This document shows, piece by piece, positions 25,255 to 38,042 of a stretch of DNA of 64,000 nucleotides. The translations under genes were made by a program, and so were the position numbers. The stretch's first letter is position 1. Each line of letters opens with the position of its first letter. The notes beneath the pieces are model-generated. The model did not search any database and was not told the DNA's origin. It saw only the letters and a program-made list of their open reading frames with translations. The DNA comes from Chrysemys picta bellii (taxonomy: Eukaryota > Chordata > Testudines > Emydidae), in the NCBI RefSeq assembly GCF_011386835.1, contig NC_088793.1:99990923-100054922 (forward strand), in the 5' to 3' direction.

Positions 25255-25660
25255 GGCACTCACCGCCACGGCACCTCCTTCTGGTTAGTCCAGGAATTAG
25301 CTCTTTCCAGCCTTGGAGCACCTCCTGCTGGCTGGTTTCTCTCCCTTGGTTACCAGCCCTGTTGTCTCCACCACCACTGGTCCTGTGTCCCTCCTGGACC
25401 CTAGTGTCCCTTACCTTGGGGTGCTGCCCCACAGTTGTGCCACCACACACTCTGGGTCTCCCCTCCTCAGGGGAACCCCAAACCCTTATGCTCACTCCAG
25501 GGCTGGAGTGAGACTTTCCCGGCTCCTGACTCACAGCCCTCTTATCAGGGCCAGCTGTGCCCTGACTGAGCTAGCCACAACCTGTGACCAGCTACTCCCT
25601 CAGCTGCTCTCACTCCTTTTATCCCAGGAGCGGTGTAACCGCCCTGCTACAGCCCTAAAT
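25255..25660 (-). mobile_element. GC-rich LTR or LTR-flank fragment
   Basis: A 400-bp GC-rich block bounded by AT-rich DNA. On the minus strand it opens CTGTAGCAGGGCGGTTACAC and closes in GGCGGTGAGTGCCCGCC. It resembles 5' ends of turtle LTR retroelements, but no paired LTR, primer-binding site or coding sequence confirms this. The overlapping frames on both strands (117 and 140 codons) reflect GC richness. Confidence 0.4.
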
Positions 25661-26409
25661 AATTAGCATTAAACAGAGTAGTGCAAAGATAATGGCAAAA
25701 CGACATAAGTATTTTACTCAATGAACAATATTAAACTTTGCTTGGCAAAGAAGCACAAGGATATAATGTTCTCCTTCGAACATCTGATCCTGCCCAAAGG
25801 AAAATATCAGTCTCAAAAGTCTGCAGATTAGAGATGGTGAATCAATGTCAGTCGAAATAAAGGAGACAGGGTGAATAATCATCACCTTTTCTGTATTAGA
25901 ATCAAGGTTAGTCCCACTGATATCCAAAAGAGATGAGTCTACACAATGTCTAATGAGCAGCAGCAACTGCAGCTTCAATAGTGGTATCAAGAGGCAACTT
26001 CTGAACCTGAATTATAAAACCCCATTTGCATTCAAGGCAAAAATTGCTTACTTTATGTAAACAAGAATTGTAGATCAGTAAATACAGCACACAGTCCCAT
26101 GTGAATTTTTTGGCTGCTACCTATATCAAAACTTAGTTAGTAGACTTAAAACAAAACAACAACAAACTTACTTATGCAGTGAGGTGAGCTGTACAGTAGC
26201 TAAAGAAGAGGGATGACTATCAGGCTTTGGAAGGTGCTTGTATTGGTGTGGTGACAGTGCTGACCAGAATGTGTGTGAATAGTAAGTGAATATTTCACAA
26301 GGGGAAAAACAAGAACAAATGTAATTTGATGAGAAAAATCAAGAAAGGTTAGGAAAAAAATGTAGCGTTTAAGAAAGCACTTAAATACTGCAAGAGCCAG
26401 AGATAAGTT
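25661..26409. other. No gene seen
   Basis: AT-rich; only short frames. Confidence 0.5.
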
Positions 26410-26600
26410 TTCACTTCTATAACACTTCACCTGAGATTTCCAAAGACAATGAACATTGATCAATTTAGCTTTACAAAACTCCTATGAGGTAGTATTATTA
26501 CCCCCATTTTACAGATGAGGAAATTGAGATATAGGGAATTTAAGTGATGATATGCCCAAAATCACACAGTTGTTGATTCAGTGATAAACCCATCATTAGA
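26410..26600 (-). repeat. MIR-like SINE
   Basis: In reverse orientation it contains CTCCTATGAGGTAGTATTAT, CCCCCATTTTACAGATGAGG, AAATTGAGATATAGGGAATT and TGCCCAAAATCACACAG, covering the MIR core. The tRNA-related end is decayed. Confidence 0.65.
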
Positions 26601-29600
26601 TTTTGGACTCTGGTACTTTAAACTTATTTTGAATATAATAGAGGCTTAGGCAGAGGATAAACAAACACATTTTGCTGAGGCATATGATGAACTATGCTTT
26701 GTTAAAAGGATCATGAATGAATCTTAGAATAGATGGAGCCCAGATGAGGTGTAACATAAATGGACCAGAATGTGAGAGTGATTAAGGCGCACACCCTGAA
26801 GCCCTTGCTCACATGAGTAGCACAGTTAACTTCACCTGGGATGCCTCAGATGAGAAAGAGCTGCAGAATCTGGCTCAAAGTGTTAAAATCTTTAATTTTT
26901 TAAAGAATTTTTTAATCATGACATTAAGGATCCCAAACACTGTAGCCATTTAGGAGTATTATTGTGCCTCCTCCTCTGAGAGCTTAAAGTGCTAATTATA
27001 TTTGCATTAAAAATGTGCCAACGCTTTAGGGACTGTTTAATGCTGTGATGGTTTAATGTTAATCGTTGTTTAAGTAAAAGGTAAGCTACAAACCAAAAAT
27101 CAGAGAAACAGGCTAAATTATTATTGATATGTATAAATTGAAAGGAACTGCTTAAAAAGAAAGAGATTCCTTCCCCTGGGAGGACAATAGTAAATCGCAG
27201 AACAAGATAAACTAAAGGTTAAAGCACACCTGAAGCTGCTGAGTGATTGCTTTTATTTTCACTGCCTATATTTTTCCTCTGTCTGGGGATATAAGTAATT
27301 TGATTGGAACAAGTAATTTGATGCTATAAACGGAGAACAAACTCAGAGTTAAATAAGTCAGTTTGCCCAGTTTGAGCAGCTGGTAGACCAAGAATTATTC
27401 TCATAGTCAGAAGTAGTAGACCTTCATACTAAGGGCCTAAATCTACAAACATGCATATGCTGAGTAGTCCCACTCAAGACAAAGTTAAAATGAACCAGAT
27501 GCAAGACTATTGACAGGACTGGGGGCCGGGGAGAAGGAGGGGGGAAGGAGAAGGGGAGGGAATATAAGAAAACAATGAAAGTAACAGAAGTAGCCCATAG
27601 TCAACAATCAATTAAGACTCAACAAAAAACGTCAAAGAAGACCCAACGCTTACATTAGACTATGAATCAATATGAAATTCCTGCTGGTAGAACACTGGTT
27701 ATTTTCATAAGGAAGTTCAGGAAAGGAGGCAAAGTGCTCTCTCCAGAGCTTAATTTGTTAGGAGTGTTTATTTTCTCTATGTTTAAATGCTTTTCTTATT
27801 CTTACAAGTACAGAAGAATTCATGGTAAATTCAGACGACACTTAAAGAATGAACAGTTTTCGACATATTAGGCCTGATGCTATGGGTCTGTACAGCCACT
27901 TTGTACCATTCCAGCAGCATAAAGAAGCCATAACTCCTGTTTAATTAACACCCCCTGTATCTGCAACACTTGCCTAGACTCAGTGCAGGTGAAGCAGAAG
28001 GTGTGCCTCTATTCCCCAGTAGTCCCCAAGTGCCAGAATGGCCTCTTGAAGGATGTGAAAAGCTGATGTCAGATAGAACAGCTTGAAGCTTGTGCTCTCT
28101 TTTGCTGGGGTCTGGACTGGCAATGATCAGTTGTGAATCACGGAACCACAGAAGTGGCTTAAACCTTACAATGGAAGGGGGGAAATTATTTCTAAAACTC
28201 TTTAGGATTCTGTGCACTGAAAACATGCCAGAGAAAATGGTACCATGGAAGGGGAGGGGACCTGAAGTGTCTACATTTGCCAGACAAATATGGCCCAAGA
28301 CACTGCATCTTCAGTCAGAGTTATCAAACTAAAAGACTTCCACTCACCTCCCATCCCATCTCTGCAATCATTGACAGGAGGGATGGGCTCACATGCATGC
28401 TGCCTCTGGCTTAAGTTCCCCCTCCATGTGTGGGGAAGCTGCAGAAGGGAGATACACTGAAACCTTCAGCATTAATTTACACATTTTCCACACAAGATGC
28501 ATCATTTTCCCCTTGGGAGTAGGATGTTGCCCTGAGCAGCTCTTCCCTCCCCCACTCCGTGATTTACACAGAACTCTGTTGTAGTTCAGGGACTCTTGAT
28601 AGCTGTCCAGAGAAGGCAGAGTATGCTACTCGAGCAACTTCATTTTGTGTGCCCTCCTTTGCTTCACCATCAATACTTCCCTCAACACAATGGGGATTGC
28701 TTCCTCTCTTAGTGCCATATCTTTCTCAGACATTTGACTGTTTAAAAAATCTGGGTCCAGGTACAAACTGTTGTGGCTTGAGCCCATTTGGTAAATGACA
28801 TTTTCATTTAAAATTAGTGAATAATCTCTGGGTTTCTATAGAAAATCTCCTCACTGAGGAATTCACTGAATAGACAAGGATTGTCTTAGCCATGTAGAAA
28901 TCATTCAGTTGCTAGTTTAGTTGGTAGTGGCAAATGATTCCTAACCCTTGAGACATGAAACAGTGACAGATGGAGAACCCAAGGCATTATTTTTAAATTC
29001 AGTAAGAACCTTTAATAAGAGCAAAAAAAAATCAATGTTACTACATTATAAGAACACAGGGTATTTTTCTATTACTGTTTAAATTCCCATGCTATGTTCA
29101 TGAATCCACTTCTGGCAAATTAGCAGTTGCTTGTGTTTACCAAACCTGAGAGAACTGAGTGCCTTCTACTCTACTGACACTATATTGTGTTGGTCTCATA
29201 AGCATTTCATTAGACTGTCATTCATCTTCTTAGTATCTCAACTTCATAAAATTTTTGTGTCTCTTTCTTTACATAAGTAAGAAAGCTCAGATGTGAAGGA
29301 GTTAATGAAGTTAAGCATTTTCTCTACTTCCTAAGTACACTTGCTATTGGCACTTGCTGAGCCGTGTCAAGCTGATATTTTTAATAATACACTGTGTTCT
29401 TTTTAGCCCATATCTCTGTGAATCACACTGAGCTGAAAGAAATTTCCAGCAGTTTTAGGTTTCATGCACAGCTCGGTAGAACATCTTTAACATGGGGGTT
29501 CTGTTGTGACATGGGTTTGTATAAAATTTATGCCTCTAAATCCTTCCTGACAGTTTGAAATTTTGGTGTCTGCTGCACTCTTAGCAGCAGATGTAAAAAT

Positions 29601-29924
29601 ATGTCTATTAGAAATAAATCTGGGGAAATGTATTTCAGATTTGCTTACTTTAGCGGAAGAAGAAAAGGTTTGGGGGGATCATGAGACTCCATTATGCCTT
29701 CAACGCCTGTTATATTTGGAATAGGAACCATTATCTAATATATTCTGGGCTAAAGATCTGAAGTCATGAGGACAATTCTGCCTGAAATTCCTCCAAGTAA
29801 AACCCATCTCTCTATATAAAGGACCTAGTTTCAGATAACCATTGAATAACTCCATAGCAGGACGTTCTTCCTTTTTCTAAAACTATTTTCTTGCATTCAC
29901 CACGCTCTCACAACCTCCACTGTA
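26601..29924. other. No gene; scattered repeat fossils
   Basis: Copies of the palindromic family occur near 26785-26880 and 27430-27500. The tract at 27515-27565 is purine-rich (GGGGAAGGAGAAGG type). The remaining sequence, including small frames at 27945-28798, shows no gene that I can defend. Confidence 0.5.
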
Positions 29925-30060
29925 AGACTGTCCAAATGTGAACTCTCTGGGGCAGTCTTTACGTTATTTGTTTGTATAGTGTCTGGTATAATAGGGCCCT
30001 GATCCTTAACTAGGGTGCTACCACAATGGGAGTAAAATAATGATATTACTAATAACGAGC
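29925..30060 (+). repeat. Old LINE/SINE 3'-tail repeat
   Basis: It reads TGTGAACTCTCTGGGGCAGT, TTGTATAGTGTCTGGTATAA, TAGGGCCCTGATCC ... and ends in an ATGATATTACTAATAA tail. This is a well-known type of tetrapod dispersed tail. The complement of the same motif is at 15475, 46815 and 51365. Confidence 0.45.
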
Positions 30061-30914
30061 ACCCCAAAGTTAAGCTTGTAAAATGTTTCAGTATGTAGAG
30101 AAGGGTGATGCCAAAACAAAAGGAACTGAGTTTAAATAATTCTACAGGTTCAAAAATTAGGGAGTTATTTCATTTCAAAATTTTATGATAATAATGCCAG
30201 CTGGCACCATCTATTGGTGTTTACATTATAAACTCCGGTTTTCTTGAGTTTGCTTGTAACTGAGTTGTTGCAGATTGCTGCAGGCTGGAACTGGACATAT
30301 AAATGGTCAGTACCAAGGCAATGGTGTTTTTAATCAAAAAAAGATTAAAATCCATTTAAAGTGAAAACAGCAAAAGAGATTATTGTAGATTTGGGTTGGT
30401 TGTTCCAGCAATCTTAAGAAGGTCATTTTCCCCCAGATAAATAAATTTTTTATTTGCAGACTGCCACTGAAATCAGTGGCATCTATGCATTCAAAAGACT
30501 TCACATTTGAAGCCAAAGATCAAAATAGCATAGGGAGATCTGAGATGGGATTAGAGCAATACAAAGTTAGCTGACAGAGGAGGATGAAAACACATGAATA
30601 TTTAAAGAAATGACTTGGCCAAATCTGGGAAACTGAACTATTACTGGATTTTTATTAGGAAATTTGCAGAAGGTGCAAGCATCTTAGCTATAACAGTATA
30701 GACACTTCTTGTCAGTGATTTGTTGTGTCACATTGACTATAGAATGGATGTTCAGTGGAGCCAGAACCATCTCTTCACTTGTTTTTATGAGGCTTTTAGC
30801 ACTTAGTAAATAACTACATCAAATTGTTAACTAAATATCAGTTGATTTTGAATAACGTAACATATATTACTTTACAGTATTAATAGCCTCCTTGAATATA
30901 TTTCTAGGGTTAGA
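30061..30914. other. No gene seen
   Basis: AT-rich with short frames only. Confidence 0.5.
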
Positions 30915-31105
30915 TTATCAGCCACTTTCTTACACTGGTGAGTGGTTACTCATCTGAGTAATCCCATTCACTCTAGCGGGCCTCCTCAGGTGTCTGATCC
31001 AATGACCACTGAAGTCAATGGAGAACCTACTATTGGCTATAATGGGATTCAGATCAGGCCCTGAGCAAGTAACCACTCCACAATGCAAGTAAGCAGTTCA
31101 CAATG
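30915..31105. repeat. Palindromic repeat family, long copy
   Basis: GTGAGTGGTTACTCATCTGA on the left is complementary, with mismatches, to GAGCAAGTAACCACTC on the right. The centre carries ACCACTGAAGTCAATGGAGA. This is the longest and clearest copy of the family in the window. Confidence 0.55.
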
Positions 31106-32069
31106 TGGCTCTTAATATTTATTTGGTATTTCATCAGCTTAATAAAGTCCATAATTAAGATCTACTAAAGTGTATGACAAGAAATATTTATTGTTAATTG
31201 GCTGGGATTATATTTGGAGAAATACAGAAGCTTGATTTGAAGAATACTTTTCAATTGGGTGTACTGAGTCATAATAAAACTTCCTTTAAAGATTATCCTT
31301 TTTCTTGATTTATGCCTAAAATACACTAAGCCTTGTCCAGCAGACCAGAAATACTGAGCTACATAAATCTTTTAATGTGGCATAATTTTTATGACAGATC
31401 TCAACAATTTATCATGGGACTTTCAAACTTTGAACAGATGTAATATGTTAGAGCAAATTAAGGATTTTATTTAAGGAACTTCAAAGGTTTTATTTGTTTT
31501 AGGGGGTATTGGGTTTAAGCGTTAACTACAGTAAGATCCCCATCAATTTCAATAGTGAAATATCAGACCCAAGAAGCATACCTGATACAGGGCCAATCTG
31601 TAGCCCATCTAACATTGAGACAGCTCCTCTCAACACAGATTGGGACTACTTTCCACCCTGGTGAGGGAGGCAGGATGGGGTTGAACAGGACAGAGAATGG
31701 GCATTCTTGGCTGTCCCCTCTATGTGCCAGGTAGCGTAGCTGCACTGGCACATCAGGTGATGTGTGTAGTACAGGGTAAAGACTCAGCATGGCTCACTCT
31801 GTGAGAGAAATATTCAGAGTTACAATCTCCCTCCTGGGCTGCTCTCAGGGCAGGTCACTATCTTGTGATCTCTCCCATAATAATCACATGTTCTTAAATT
31901 CAGTCAAGAACCTTAGAGATTTTCTAGGGCTTAGATCAGCAGCCTTCTGCTTGTTAAGATTCTCTTGAAGGTTAAGATAAAATATTGAGGCTGGATTGAA
32001 AATTAGGCATCTTGTGTGGTTGGGATTGGGATGAGAATTCAGTGGAGTGCAAGATTCTGGTTCAGTTTT
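31106..32069. other. No gene seen
   Basis: AT-rich with short frames; no element was recognised. Confidence 0.5.
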
Positions 32070-32205
32070 CATTTGGGCCAAATTCTGCTCACCTTACTCA
32101 TTCAAGGAGTCCCAGTGAAGTCAGTGAGCAAGTAAGATCTAGCAGGATTTGACCCTTTTGGAACCAATTGGAGTTTATCCACTGATTTTAGTGGGAGTGG
32201 GTTAA
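32070..32205. repeat. Palindromic repeat family copy
   Basis: GGGCCAAATTCTGCTCACCT ... GAGTCCCAGTGAAGTCAGTG ... GAGCAAGTAAGATC forms a diverged fold-back, and ACTGATTTTAGTGGGAGTGG follows as a partial second unit. Confidence 0.5.
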
Positions 32206-32313
32206 GGTCTTAATATTTTGCCTACTTATTCAGGTTGTTGTTTCTGGGATCTGCCAACTTTAGCTGTGCTTACATTCAAATGACTAGTCATTTTATATAG
32301 CGAGGGAACGAGA

Positions 32314-32457
32314 GAGAAATACTCATGGAGAGGAAGTATTACATATAATACAGTGATCTTAACCTCTTTGTTTGGACTGTCTAAGAATGTCTAAGCATTT
32401 CAAACAACATGCTTTCCCCGTGTTGTATGTCACTCTTCCTCTCCATGAGTATTTCTC
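32314..32457. repeat. Perfect 23-bp inverted repeat, snap-back structure
   Basis: Positions 32314-32336 are the exact reverse complement of 32435-32457, around a 98-nt spacer. Complementarity continues inwards with mismatches for about 20 more bases (ACATATAATAC against GTGTTGTATGT). No terminal repeat or target duplication of a known element was recognised. See findings. Confidence 0.85.
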
Positions 32458-34559
32458 AATTACTATAATTGTGCTCGGCAAAGCTGATGCAAATCACAAA
32501 AGGCAAAAAGCACTGTCTAGCTTGACCCATTAACAAACACAGCTCATTGTTTTCTGTTGGTATTCTATTTAGTATGCCTGAATGCAGTTAATTTACAAGA
32601 CTAGTGTGATAGATTTTGTTTTCTAATTCTATTCTGCCATATCTTGGAAAGCCAATGTCAAGTGGTAGCCAAGACTAGCAGCCTGAGGACAATGCTTCTA
32701 CTTTTGAATGTCATTATAGCCCTGATCATTCAAACTATGGAACTGAGCAGTATAAAACTTTTTAATCATGGAGGAAGCCAGGAAACCCGTTTAAAATGTT
32801 TCCCCTCTGTTGTATCCCAATGAGACCCCTGAAAAGTTGCAGCATTCAAAACCAGTTTGTTTCTGATAGAATATATTAGCTAATAATACTGATCAAGACT
32901 CAGACATTCCAGCAATACAATGCTAGCACATTTTTTGTCACAGTATAATTCACTTAATCATGACTCGCTTAATCAACTGACCACTTAACTGGGACATTTC
33001 TCAGAGAACTGGATTTAACCTAATGATAGTGAGTGGTAATGAATGCTGCTTAATTAAAACAACATTAGCATAAATTCCACTTAAAGAGAATATATATTCA
33101 GAGAGTGTTATATTATGAAGTGGTGCTTCACCAGGTGTGAAATTCTGAGCTCCAGTCATTTAATACAGAAGTTGCCAAATAATATTTAAGGATAAAAATA
33201 ATAAATAAAAAAAAGACAGTTCAACTATGGATGAATGCAGTGCATATCATTTTTCTCTTTGTATACTTAATCCTTATTTTGCCATATTAAGGTTTTTCAG
33301 ATTGTAATTTAGTGACCATATCTCTCAATAGAGATATCTGCTTACTTCGGACAAGCGTATCCACTAAAGGTGATTGCATTAAGGGGATTCTGCTATATAA
33401 TTAATCAGGGTACCTACATTCATAGATAGGAATTGGATCTTACAATGATTACCACCAAAATAGTTTGCTTGCTTAGTTTTTGTTTTTAAAAATAAACTTA
33501 ATTCCAGACACTAACAGACCTAAATCAAGCCATAAGCTATTACGTACCTCCACCACAGGTGGACACACCAAAATCAATCTGAATACAAACAAATATATCA
33601 CTATCTCCAGCCATTTCAGCTTTCTTACTGTCAATAAAAGAAAGCATTGAATGAAAAATGAATATCTGACATCCATATTTGCCAGCCACAGAAGAAAAAT
33701 ATTTCAACCCAACAATCCTGAGTAGTTTGCAAGACTAGCCCTCAAACTCTGCATTTCTCGGTATTACATCAGGGAAGTGGGGTTTTCCCTGCCCCCACAG
33801 AATGAGCAGTGGTGCCTACCCAAAAACACATGGAACTGGGAAATTAGAGGGATCCTTCTGGGGGAAAAGGGCTCTGAAAGAATAATAATATCACTCAAAG
33901 TTTGGCAATCTCTATGGGGATGGTGGGACAGATGAAGTCATCTACTTGGCTCCCCCCATTATGAGGCCTCTCACTTTACAGACCCATCCAGTCCCAGCTC
34001 CCTCCCTCTGAGTCAGACATCAGCTCCATAGGGTCTTCTGAAAGGGAGAGATATTCCAGCAGAGACATCTGCCTCCAGTGTTCATGCATCATGGGGGGAG
34101 ATTTGTGTACAGAGGGGATCTTAGGTGCACAGTCTGGTCCACAATTTGCAGTCCCTTGGGTTAAAAATGGTATATAAATGTAAGGTCCTTTACTATTACT
34201 GTCATTATTCCAATTCTCCAATAACTTACTCTACTGGGAACCCATTTCTCCACAAGCAGGTTTTGAGTGTAATAAGAATTGTGCCTAGAGACTCACTTTG
34301 AAAATTCTTCCTCTCTTGAAGTGTATTAAAATAGATCAACCTAAGGGATTTCTCAGTGAGATTTTTTTTCACCCCAAACATTTCTTCAGAGAGCTAGAAT
34401 ATTACAACTTTCATTTTGCTGAGTTCTCACAGAAGGTAGCAGAGCAATAGGGGTGGAAAGCAAAAGAAAGAAAAAAGTGGAAATATGCTGAACCAGTGTC
34501 TGCAAACTAACTTCAAACACAGTTTAAAAGATAATGCTGATTTTTTTAAAAATGTATTT
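32458..34559. other. No gene seen
   Basis: AT-rich; small frames only. Confidence 0.5.
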
Positions 34560-34735
34560 TTTCAAAGGAGGAGATAGATAAAAGAATGAAGAAAAAGAGA
34601 AAAGAAAGATAGAGAAAGGCACAGACAAAGGAAAAAAGACACGGCAAATGTAAAGGAAGAGGGGTGTAAGGCACTGGGGAGTAAAATAGATAAAAGAAAA
34701 CACAAGAAGGGAGGAATGGGTTTGCAATGCAGAGG
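34560..34735. repeat. Purine-rich tract
   Basis: About 175 bp are dominated by A and G on the plus strand (AAAGGAGGAGATAGATAAAA, GAAGAAAAAGAGAAAAGAAA, AAAGGAAGAGGGG). Overlapping minus-strand frames here, rich in Ser, Phe and Leu, are a by-product of this composition. Confidence 0.7.
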
Positions 34736-34904
34736 AAGGAATGTATATACACATACACACGCTAGGTGTGTGTTTGCAAAATTTGTAGATTTAAGCCAGA
34801 ATTAGTAATTTCATAATTACATGTAAAAATTAGCAGAATGACAGAAAATTAGGGAGGGCTGACATCTCTGCACTAAGACTATGCTCCACTTAAGCTTTCA
34901 AAAA

Positions 34905-35035
34905 TATGCAGGTAAAGAAGGTGAGGGAAAGGCAGAGTAAGCGACTTGCCCAAAATCACACAGGAAATGTGTGGCAGAGTCAAGAAGAGAGCCCATATCT
35001 CCTGACTTCCAATCCTGTGTCTCAGGCACAGGTTC
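34905..35035 (-). repeat. MIR-like SINE
   Basis: It contains AAGCGACTTGCCCAAAATCA, CACAGGAAATGTGTGGCAGA and GAGCCCATATCTCCTGACTT ... CCAATCCTGTGTCTCAGGCA, the reverse MIR core plus a tRNA-side remnant. A palindromic-family copy with ACTTCAATAGGATCTGAATC follows at 35040-35125. Confidence 0.6.
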
Positions 35036-35129
35036 ATCTTTTAACAAATAATTATGGCCTTGGATCCTACACCCCAATGAAATCAATCAAGTTTTACCAT
35101 AGACTTCAATAGGATCTGAATCAGTCCTT

Positions 35130-35830
35130 ACGTTCACAAAATTGCACGTGCAAAAATATAAGCCACATCATATAAAATATGACCCTTAACATTATAGATC
35201 AAAAACAAAATTTAATGTCAATGGGAATTTTACTCCTTGACCATGGGGCCCGATCTTAAGTTCTGCAAGCAGTGTCCTTTTACTTCTACTCACTCGTTTT
35301 GTAGGCAGATTTTAGGAGTGCCATGCCAAACATCTAGGAATCCTCTTACATGTACTGGGATCAAATCATACAGAAAGCCCCATATTCTACTGTCTCAAAA
35401 ATCAAAACAGTAGCTCTAAAGATTAGACTAAGAATGCTGCAGAAAGAAGCTGCACAGTTTCTGTTATAAATAAGGTACTGGCCAGAAACCGTTTTTAATA
35501 AGTGTTCATCTCTGAGGTTAATGTCAGTTTCCAGGGTTCATCAATGATGGAATAACTGGAAATTTGAAAATAGGAGACAAAAAGAGCACAGACAGAACAG
35601 AGGGAACTACAGCACTACTCAAATACAGCAGAGGAAGGAGTAGTAATCGCTATCGTATGACACAATTTGAAGGAGGCAACCAGACTAAAGATATCTGGCA
35701 CGTAAATACCTTGCAATGCCGGCTACAAAAGTGCCATGTGAATGCCTGTTCTTACTTTCAGGTGACATTGTAAATAAGAAGCTGGCAGCATTATCTCCTG
35801 TAAATGTAAACAAACTTGTTTGTCTTGGTG
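35130..35830. other. No gene seen
   Basis: Nothing beyond short frames was recognised. Confidence 0.5.
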
Positions 35831-35850
35831 ATTGGCTGAACAAGAAGTAG

Positions 35851-36335
35851 GACTGAGTGGACTTGTAGGCTCTAAAGTTTTACATTGTTTTATTTTTGAA
35901 TGCAGTTATTTTTTTATCCATAATTCTACATTTATAAGTTTAACTTTTGTGAGAAAGAGATTGCACTACAGTACTTGGTGGGACTGAGTGGACTTGCAGG
36001 CTCTGAAGTTTTACACTGTTTTGTTTTTGAGTTCAGTTATGGAACAAAAAAAATCTTCATTTGTAAGTTGCACTTTCACGATAAAGAGATTGCACTACAG
36101 TACTTGTATGAGGTAAATTGAAAAATACTATTTCTTTTGTTTGTCATTTTTATAGTGCAAATATTTGTAATAAAAATAATGTAAAGTGAGCACTGTATAC
36201 TTTGTATTCTGTGTTGTAATTGAAATAAATATATTTGAAAATGTAGGAAAACATCCAAAAATTATTCTATTGTTTAACCGTTCGATTAATTTTTTTGAGT
36301 TAATTGCGAGAGTTAACCGTGATTAATCAACAGTC
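35851..36335. repeat. Dispersed repeat with an internal 131-bp tandem duplication
   Basis: GACTGAGTGGACTTG begins at 35851 and again at 35982. Both copies run through AGTTTTACA-TGTTTT, AGAGATTGCACTACAGTACT, so one unit of about 131 bp is present twice with moderate divergence. The segment then continues to a GCGAGAGTTAACCGTGATTA end near 36335. I recall the sequence as a turtle repeat, but its class is unknown to me. Confidence 0.65.
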
Positions 36336-37284
36336 CTAGTAGGAAGACATGAATTCCCATAATACATTCTTGCTGATCATCTGTTAGATGCTTCTGTTTT
36401 GACTAATCAGTATTTTCTGACAAAATAAGTTTCATCAACAAATTCTCGATCAGCTTGAGCCATAGTCCCTCTCTGTTTCAGCACTGAGCAGCAATGTGGG
36501 ATGGGCACAGAGAAAGAAGCAGGCTACACTACCCTAAGGGGTGCAACAAGCACACTCCCCTTTGGGGTGGCGAATTCAAAGAGGCTTTGTGCCTCCCTGC
36601 GGCACAAATTGTCATAGTGCTCCTGCTGGAATAGTCCAGCTCTGCACCACACGCAACCTGCACCTGTGCATTAATAATACGATCATAGAATCTGGCCCAG
36701 AGCCATTGGTGTTTCTTCCTATTTCCCTCTTGGTAGGAAGAAGATAAACTAGGTTTAGACATCAGCTAGTAAGCAAGTGAACTGAACTAATAACCTATTG
36801 ACTGCTTTAATAATAGAGGCCTAAAAAATTTGCTGGCATAGTTCAAAAGAGCTTAGCCTGGATCAGCTCTGCCATCAGCAATGAAGGTCGCTAGAGTAAG
36901 GAGAATTATTAAAAAGAGAGTATGTAGGTGGTGAAGGAAAGAGGACATTCATTTTTAAAAAATATCACCCTTCTCCTGTTCCTTGGCTCCGCATTTGGAG
37001 AACAGCTGATGGCTAGTTTAAAGAGACTTGGGTAAGTGTGATGATAAATGAAAAATCAATGCTAGAGAAGCAGATATTATTTGTTTCCCTTTTAGTGGAA
37101 AACCTAAGGCTTTCTGGGACATTACCATTCTGCTGCAGAACTCAGACTTCTGAAACTCTTTTTTCTGAAATAATTCCAAGGCTCAATAGAATGTTTGTTA
37201 ACTTTGTCTCCTGGTTCATGATTTAAAAACAGAAAACTTTTTCTGAAATGTGTACAATATTTTAAATAAAAAGGCACTGCAAAT
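36336..37284. other. No gene seen
   Basis: Short frames overlap on both strands at 36529-36762; no motif is present. Confidence 0.5.
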
Positions 37285-37395
37285 ATGGGACAGATCCTCA
37301 ACTGGTGTAAATCAACACAGCTCCATTGACTTCAAATACAAGGCTAGAGCTTATCAGGTGTAAATTGGCATAGCTCTGTTGATACTGGTTTGCAC
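37285..37395. repeat. Palindromic repeat family copy
   Basis: CTGGTGTAAATCAACACAGC on the left is mirrored by GGTGTAAATTGGCATAGCTC on the right around CTCCATTGACTTCAAATACA. It is a GTGTAAAT-ended variant of the fold-back family. Confidence 0.5.
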
Positions 37396-37639
37396 AAGAT
37401 AAGAGGCTGCTCCATGGTATTTTATTGGTTGCTGAAACCTACTATATAGCTTTGGGCAATGCTCCAGTTCCTCAGAGTACAGATGTTCTAGTATTTGGTA
37501 TATTTCTGAACTAGCAGTTCTATGTTACTGTATACAGTACTAGAACTGGTCAAAGAGTGTAAATTGGCACTCTGAACCACAGAAGCTTTGCAAAATGCCT
37601 GCAACAACATCTAGGGTGAGAAATACTATTTCTTTAGTG

Positions 37640-38042
37640 AAACCAGCTTAGTTTGAGTGTTTGATTTTATTTGCTTAGTAATCTGCTTTGTTCTCTTTTT
37701 TACCCCCTTTACCACTTAAAATCTGCCTTTTATAGTTAATAAAATTTGTTTTATTATTAAACCCAGTTTCTGTAATTTCTAACTGGGGGTGGGGTAAGAA
37801 GTGTGAACACCTCTCTCCACATTGAGGGAGGGGGCAAATTTCATAATATATCTTTGGGTCTGCACTCCAAGGGAGATGGACATCTAAGTGCTGGAGCAAG
37901 TCCCTTAAGAAGAAGTCTCTTAGAGAAGGTTTTAAGAGCCTGCCTCAGCAAGACAGGTTAAAGGGCACCCATGCTGGCAGAACAGGTAGACTCAGTGTTA
38001 TCTCAGCACATCAGGTGGCTTCCCAAGGAGTCCAACCCATCA
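37640..38042 (+). mobile_element. LTR 3' half, same family as 4998-6370
   Basis: It aligns by eye with about 5860-6370: GTAATCTGCTTTG, CACTTAAAATCTG, AGTTAATAAA, CATTGAGGGAGG and the closing CCATCACA (38042). The start is truncated. No partner LTR was found. Confidence 0.55.

Noticed and set aside
25112..25666. Overlapping 117- and 140-codon frames on opposite strands
   Set aside because: They reflect a GC-rich LTR-like block; neither has recognisable features.
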